Assembly: GCA_030584025.1 (NCBI GenBank)
Contig: CP129487.1
Span: forward strand, 992,001 to 1,056,000
Reading direction: 5' to 3'
Length of the DNA stretch: 64,000 nt
Origin: Cyclobacteriaceae bacterium
GTDB lineage: Bacteria > Bacteroidota > Bacteroidia > Cytophagales > Cyclobacteriaceae
Part shown: piece by piece, positions 60,690 to 64,000 of the stretch
Layout of the letters: every line of letters begins with the position of its first letter
How positions within the stretch are numbered: position 1 is the first letter of the stretch
The notes under the pieces: model-generated
Told to the model about the DNA's origin: nothing
Database searches by the model: none
Seen by the model: the letters and a program-made list of their open reading frames with translations, nothing else
Made by a program: the position numbers and the translations under genes

Positions 60690-61472
60690 ATGAGGAAAAC
60701 CGGATTAACCAAACTGTTGGAACTAAAAGAATTGCTGGATGCGAAAGCTGAACAATACAACCAACCCGGTTTCATTGATTTTGATCCGATACTGATTCCA
60801 CATCAGTTTTCAAAAAAGCAAGACGTTGAAATTGCCGGGTTATTTGCTGCTACGTTGGCTTGGGGGCAGCGCGTAACCATCATTAATAATTGTCGCAAGC
60901 TGTTGGGTTGGATGGATCATGATCCGCATAACTTTATGCTACACCACCAGGAACATGACCTGAAACCATTTCTTGATTTTCGACACCGAACATTCAACGC
61001 TACGGATGCGCTCTATTTCATTGCCTTTCTGAAGTGGTATTATCAACGCCACAATTCCCTGGAAGATGCATTTTCTGGTTCACCAGGGGAGCAGACTGTA
61101 GAAAGGGGACTCATTAATTTTCACAACCTGTTCTTTAGCCTCCCGGATTTTCCTGTACGAACCAAAAAACACATCGCTACCCCTGAACGCAAGTCGGCTT
61201 GTAAGCGCCTGAACATGTATTTGCGTTGGATGGTGCGCTCAGATAATAGGGGAGTTGATTTTGGTATCTGGAAAAAAATTGAGCCGGCCCAATTGATTTG
61301 CCCGTGCGATGTACATGTGGAGCGGGTTGCTCGCAAGTTGCGCCTGATCAAACGCAAGCAAACGGACTGGCTAATGGCTGTTGAGCTAACCGATAATCTG
61401 CGTAAGCTGGACCCCATTGATCCCGTGAAGTACGATTTTGCTTTGTTCGGGTTGGGACTAGAAAAATTCTAG
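60690..61472 (+). CDS. TIGR02757 family protein
   Basis: A 260-residue protein of the uncharacterised TIGR02757 family, common in Bacteroidota. The N-terminal LLELKELLDAKAEQYNQPGFIDFDPILIPHQFSKKQDVEIAGLFAATLAWGQR is the family signature, followed by CKRLNMYLRWMVRSDN and the end with CPCDVHVERVARKL. The fold resembles HhH-GPD-like helical proteins, but no catalytic residues are evident. Its end overlaps the convergent membrane-protein gene by 4 bases. Confidence 0.85.
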   Translation: MRKTGLTKLLELKELLDAKAEQYNQPGFIDFDPILIPHQFSKKQDVEIAGLFAATLAWGQRVTIINNCRKLLGWMDHDPHNFMLHHQEHDLKPFLDFRHRTFNATDALYFIAFLKWYYQRHNSLEDAFSGSPGEQTVERGLINFHNLFFSLPDFPVRTKKHIATPERKSACKRLNMYLRWMVRSDNRGVDFGIWKKIEPAQLICPCDVHVERVARKLRLIKRKQTDWLMAVELTDNLRKLDPIDPVKYDFALFGLGLEKF

Positions 61473-62035
61473 GGGGCCACTAGTTGTTGAGGAGAAAAAA
61501 TCAGGTTGCCGATCAGGATAAGGAGCAAGCCTAGCGCGATGGCATAATGTACCCATGACTTTTCTGTTCTAACGATCAGCAGAATGCTAAACAGTACAAT
61601 GACGCCTAGTTGAACAGGCTGTTCCCAAAGGGTGTAGTCTAACAAAAACACATTTTGCAGCAAGGCCGTTAACGTCAGGCAAATCGTAAAAAAGAAAAAC
61701 TTCGGACAAATGGAAAAGTAGTAGGCCTTCAGGTCGAGGGGTACTTTCCATTTAACCGGGAACAATAAGTTGGCCAGGATGAATAACAAGATAGGATAGA
61801 GGATAACAAACAGAAAAATGGTTAAGCTCCAGGTCGACCAGTTCATGAGTTGATAGGTGTCCCACCACTCCTGAATGTGTAACACAAAAACGAGCACAAT
61901 CCAGACAAAGAACGGTCCGTACGGCACCACCGATTCCCACCGTTTAATGATGCGCGCCAATCCGGTTAGAATCACCGCAATGCCTAATCCTAAAATCAGG
62001 GAAATGAGCACGCTTACATATTCAAATGGAGTCAT
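61469..62035 (-). CDS. Multi-pass membrane protein of unknown function
   Basis: A 188-residue protein with about six hydrophobic helices (for example LISLILGLGIAVILTGLARII and ILLFILANLLFPV). No motif is recognised. The loops are short and slightly basic on the predicted cytoplasmic side. It overlaps the TIGR02757 gene tail to tail by 4 bases. Upstream lies the 209-base gap that contains the act operon promoter. Confidence 0.7.
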   Translation of the reverse strand: MTPFEYVSVLISLILGLGIAVILTGLARIIKRWESVVPYGPFFVWIVLVFVLHIQEWWDTYQLMNWSTWSLTIFLFVILYPILLFILANLLFPVKWKVPLDLKAYYFSICPKFFFFTICLTLTALLQNVFLLDYTLWEQPVQLGVIVLFSILLIVRTEKSWVHYAIALGLLLILIGNLIFSPQQLVAP

Positions 62036-62176
62036 TTTTCGCAGATTATTTCACCAATTTAAATTGATTCTAAATTATTTGTTCAGCTTTTTCTTCGTCA
62101 AGGTTCTGGAAGTTTTAACAGTCAAAGAAAACCCATTAAAACAGTTCAAATAATTGTTTCCCGTACCTGAAATAAG

Positions 62177-62207
62177 TTTGAAAAAATGACTTCCGATAGT
62201 AGATTTG
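62177..62207 (+). promoter_or_regulatory. act operon promoter, consensus Bacteroidota type
   Basis: TTTG (62177-62180), a 19-base spacer, and TAGATTTG (62200-62207) reproduce TTTG-N19-TAnnTTTG exactly. It is 38 bases ahead of the actA start codon and is the best promoter match in the window. The rest of the gap from 62036 shows nothing else recognised. Confidence 0.82.
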
Positions 62208-62244
62208 TGCACCTTGATGTAAAACCGGACACTACAAACCTATC

Positions 62245-63504
62245 ATGATAAAAGTATCCCTGTACTCCATCACCCGAAGCATCAGCACCCTCGTTTTATT
62301 TTTTACGTTATCCCTTTCATTCGCACAGGAAATTCCCACTACACCGGAAGCTATTGCCGATGGGGAATCCCTCTTTAACGCAAATTGTAAAACCTGCCAT
62401 CGGGTACACCAGAAATTAGTTGGTCCTGCACTGGCTAATGTCTACGACCGTGCTCCGTCTATCGACTGGATCAAAGCATTCATTAAAAACTCAGCTGCCG
62501 TTATTGCCAGTGGCGATGAATACGCAGTAAACCTGTACAACGAGTACAACAAAACGCAGATGACCGCCTTCACCGGTTTGAAGGACGATCAACTGATGAA
62601 CCTGTTGGCTTATATCAAGGCTGAAACGGAAAAAGGTCCTCCGGTTGCCGCAACTCCGGCAGCTGCGGGTGGAGAAGGTGGAACCGGCTCCGGTGTTCCG
62701 GCCGGTTACCTGAATATCATCCTGATCGGGATGTTGGTGATATTGGCTCTTCTTGTAATGGTATTGCTGTTTCTGGTTTCCGCCCTTAAGCGTTTCCTTG
62801 ATCAGAAAGATCTTTCCGAAGAAGATAAAGAAGTTGTTCACTCACCTTATACCGTAGGAAGCATCACCAGCAGCGCTGGCTTCCGCTTTATTATGATCTT
62901 TATTATTGCTTCGCTTGGCTTCAAGTGGGTGATTAATACACTGTACTCTGTTGGTGTTCAGCAGGGCTATGCGCCCAAGCAACCAATTGCTTTCTCGCAC
63001 AAACTTCACGCAGGTGCTTACGAAATTGATTGTAAATACTGTCACGTGGGCGTGATGGTGGGCAAGAGCGCCACTATTCCTTCAGTGAATATTTGTATGA
63101 ACTGCCACCGCTCCGTTAAAACAGAATCGCCTCAAATTCAGAAACTTTGGGCTGCTGCCGATTGGCAACCCGAAACACTCACCTTCGGTCCGAATCAGAA
63201 ACCAATTGAGTGGGTGCGTATCCACAACCTTCCCGACTTGGCTTACTTCAACCACGCCCAACACGTAAATGTGGGTAACATTGAGTGCCAGACCTGCCAT
63301 GGCCCGATTGAAGAAATGGAAGTGGTGAAGCAGTACTCCTTATTAACTATGGGCTGGTGTATCGACTGCCATCGCAAGACCGATGTGAACACTAAAGGCA
63401 GCGCGTACTACGACAAGTTGGTTGAACTGCACAACAATGCCAGCAAGGAACCGATGAAGGTGGAAGACATTGGTGGTTTGGAATGTGCCAAGTGCCACTA
63501 TTAA
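62245..63504 (+). CDS. actA: Alternative complex III ActA, hexahaem cytochrome c
   Basis: A 419-residue exported cytochrome c of the quinol-oxidising alternative complex III. An N-terminal signal segment is followed by a monohaem domain (CKTCH at 48-52), a Pro/Ala/Gly-rich linker, one membrane helix (about 155-185), a second near 213-235, and a C-terminal multihaem part with five further CxxCH motifs: CKYCH, CMNCH, CQTCH, CIDCH and CAKCH. Six haems are thus predicted. It is the first gene of the act operon, followed by actB. Confidence 0.9.
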   Translation: MIKVSLYSITRSISTLVLFFTLSLSFAQEIPTTPEAIADGESLFNANCKTCHRVHQKLVGPALANVYDRAPSIDWIKAFIKNSAAVIASGDEYAVNLYNEYNKTQMTAFTGLKDDQLMNLLAYIKAETEKGPPVAATPAAAGGEGGTGSGVPAGYLNIILIGMLVILALLVMVLLFLVSALKRFLDQKDLSEEDKEVVHSPYTVGSITSSAGFRFIMIFIIASLGFKWVINTLYSVGVQQGYAPKQPIAFSHKLHAGAYEIDCKYCHVGVMVGKSATIPSVNICMNCHRSVKTESPQIQKLWAAADWQPETLTFGPNQKPIEWVRIHNLPDLAYFNHAQHVNVGNIECQTCHGPIEEMEVVKQYSLLTMGWCIDCHRKTDVNTKGSAYYDKLVELHNNASKEPMKVEDIGGLECAKCHY

Positions 63505-63555
63505 TATAGAATTGAATAACCGTACCTTAAGTCAGACTTCGCTTTAATACATATT

Positions 63556-64000
63556 ATGGAGAAAGAATCTACGAAGAAGATATACTGGAAAGGCCTTGAG
63601 CAACTCAGTAATGATCCCGAGTTTGTGAAGCATGCCCACAACGAGTTTGCTCCCGGACCGGAGGAAGATCTTGGCCATTCCCGCAGGGATTTCTTGAAGA
63701 TGATGGGTTTCGGTGTAGCCGCGGTTTCGTTGGCTGCCTGCGAAGCGCCTATTCGTAAAGCAATTCCGTATGTTAATAAGCCTGAGGACTCCACCCCAAG
63801 TGTGGCCAACTACTATGCTTCCACCTATACCAATGGTGGTGATTATTGCAGCATTGTAGTGAAAACCCGCGAAGGTCGCCCGATCAAAATTGAAGGCAAC
63901 TCTCTTTCAAGTGTTTCAAAAGGCGGTACCAGCGCACAGGTTGAAGCCTCTGTTCTTTCGCTTTATGATAACGCCCGTCTCCGTTTCCCACGTCTCGGTG
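63556..64000 (+). CDS. actB: Alternative complex III ActB, partial
   Basis: The first 148 residues of a TAT-exported iron-sulphur protein of the molybdopterin-oxidoreductase type, cut off by the window end. A cytoplasmic-like leader of about 40 residues precedes the twin-arginine motif SRRDFLKMMGFGVAAVSLAAC. The following residues VNKPEDSTPSVANYYASTY and VVKTREGRPIKIEGN match the beginning of ActB. It starts 51 bases after actA on the same strand. Confidence 0.85.
   Translation, partial: MEKESTKKIYWKGLEQLSNDPEFVKHAHNEFAPGPEEDLGHSRRDFLKMMGFGVAAVSLAACEAPIRKAIPYVNKPEDSTPSVANYYASTYTNGGDYCSIVVKTREGRPIKIEGNSLSSVSKGGTSAQVEASVLSLYDNARLRFPRLG

Overview
The window reads as a chromosome segment of a Bacteroidota bacterium, most likely of the Cytophagales type. 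The evidence is a PorD-like (DUF4835) type IX secretion gene, a secreted protein with a type IX C-terminal sorting domain, the start of an alternative complex III (act) operon, the conserved order bamD-rpoZ-coaBC-porD-recN, Bacteroidota promoters of the form TTTG-N19-TAnnTTTG, and an absence of clear Shine-Dalgarno sites. Most of the window is ordinary, densely packed chromosome; no gene-free stretch exceeds about 300 bases.

Layout. 1-3482: right end of an element integrated at the 3' end of tRNA-Leu(CAA): a RadA-like mini-ATPase, two proteins with C-terminal membrane anchors and lysine tails, a small secreted protein and a tyrosine recombinase. 3560-12000: housekeeping and repair (SAM hydrolase, PhoH, ComEC, enoyl-CoA hydratase, an orphan solute-binding protein, RecQ, RecN). 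13237-21340: cell-envelope and cofactor block (PorD, CoaBC, RpoZ, BamD, sorting-domain protein, OstA-like protein, TilS, malate dehydrogenase). 21427-23491: DUF433/DUF5615 toxin-antitoxin pair, HAD phosphatase and methyltransferase. 23609-30658: ECF sigma factor, anti-sigma factor and secreted protein, then an adaptor, MacB-like permease and TolC efflux operon without an ATPase gene. 30722-32888: ceramidase-like protein and SDR. 33009-34778: an A+T-rich lone gene for a P-loop ATPase with a nuclease-like C-terminus, beside a displaced second copy of the purB 3' end. 34779-47916: purB, DUF5916 barrel, ferredoxin reductase, M1 and M3 peptidases, SMP-30 lactonase, HigBA, MarR/YceI and TrmN6. 47991-58822: formate metabolism (Fhs, FdhD, formate dehydrogenase alpha and a NuoE-NuoF type subunit), interrupted by a nucleotidyltransferase module and by a GxxExxY cassette bounded by inverted CACAAAG-type repeats. 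58920-64000: Na/Pi cotransporter, TIGR02757 protein, a membrane protein, and actA plus the beginning of actB behind a consensus promoter.

How the genes work together. Formate can be oxidised to CO2 with NAD reduction (FdhAB, matured by FdhD) or fixed onto tetrahydrofolate (Fhs); electrons in the quinone pool would later pass through the Act complex. BamD, OstA-like protein, PorD and the sorting-domain protein belong to outer-membrane biogenesis and type IX export. The accessory points most worth a second look are the ATPase/nuclease-like gene with its purB-tail duplication, the tRNA-Leu element, the GxxExxY cassette, and the small toxin-antitoxin loci with visible operator palindromes.
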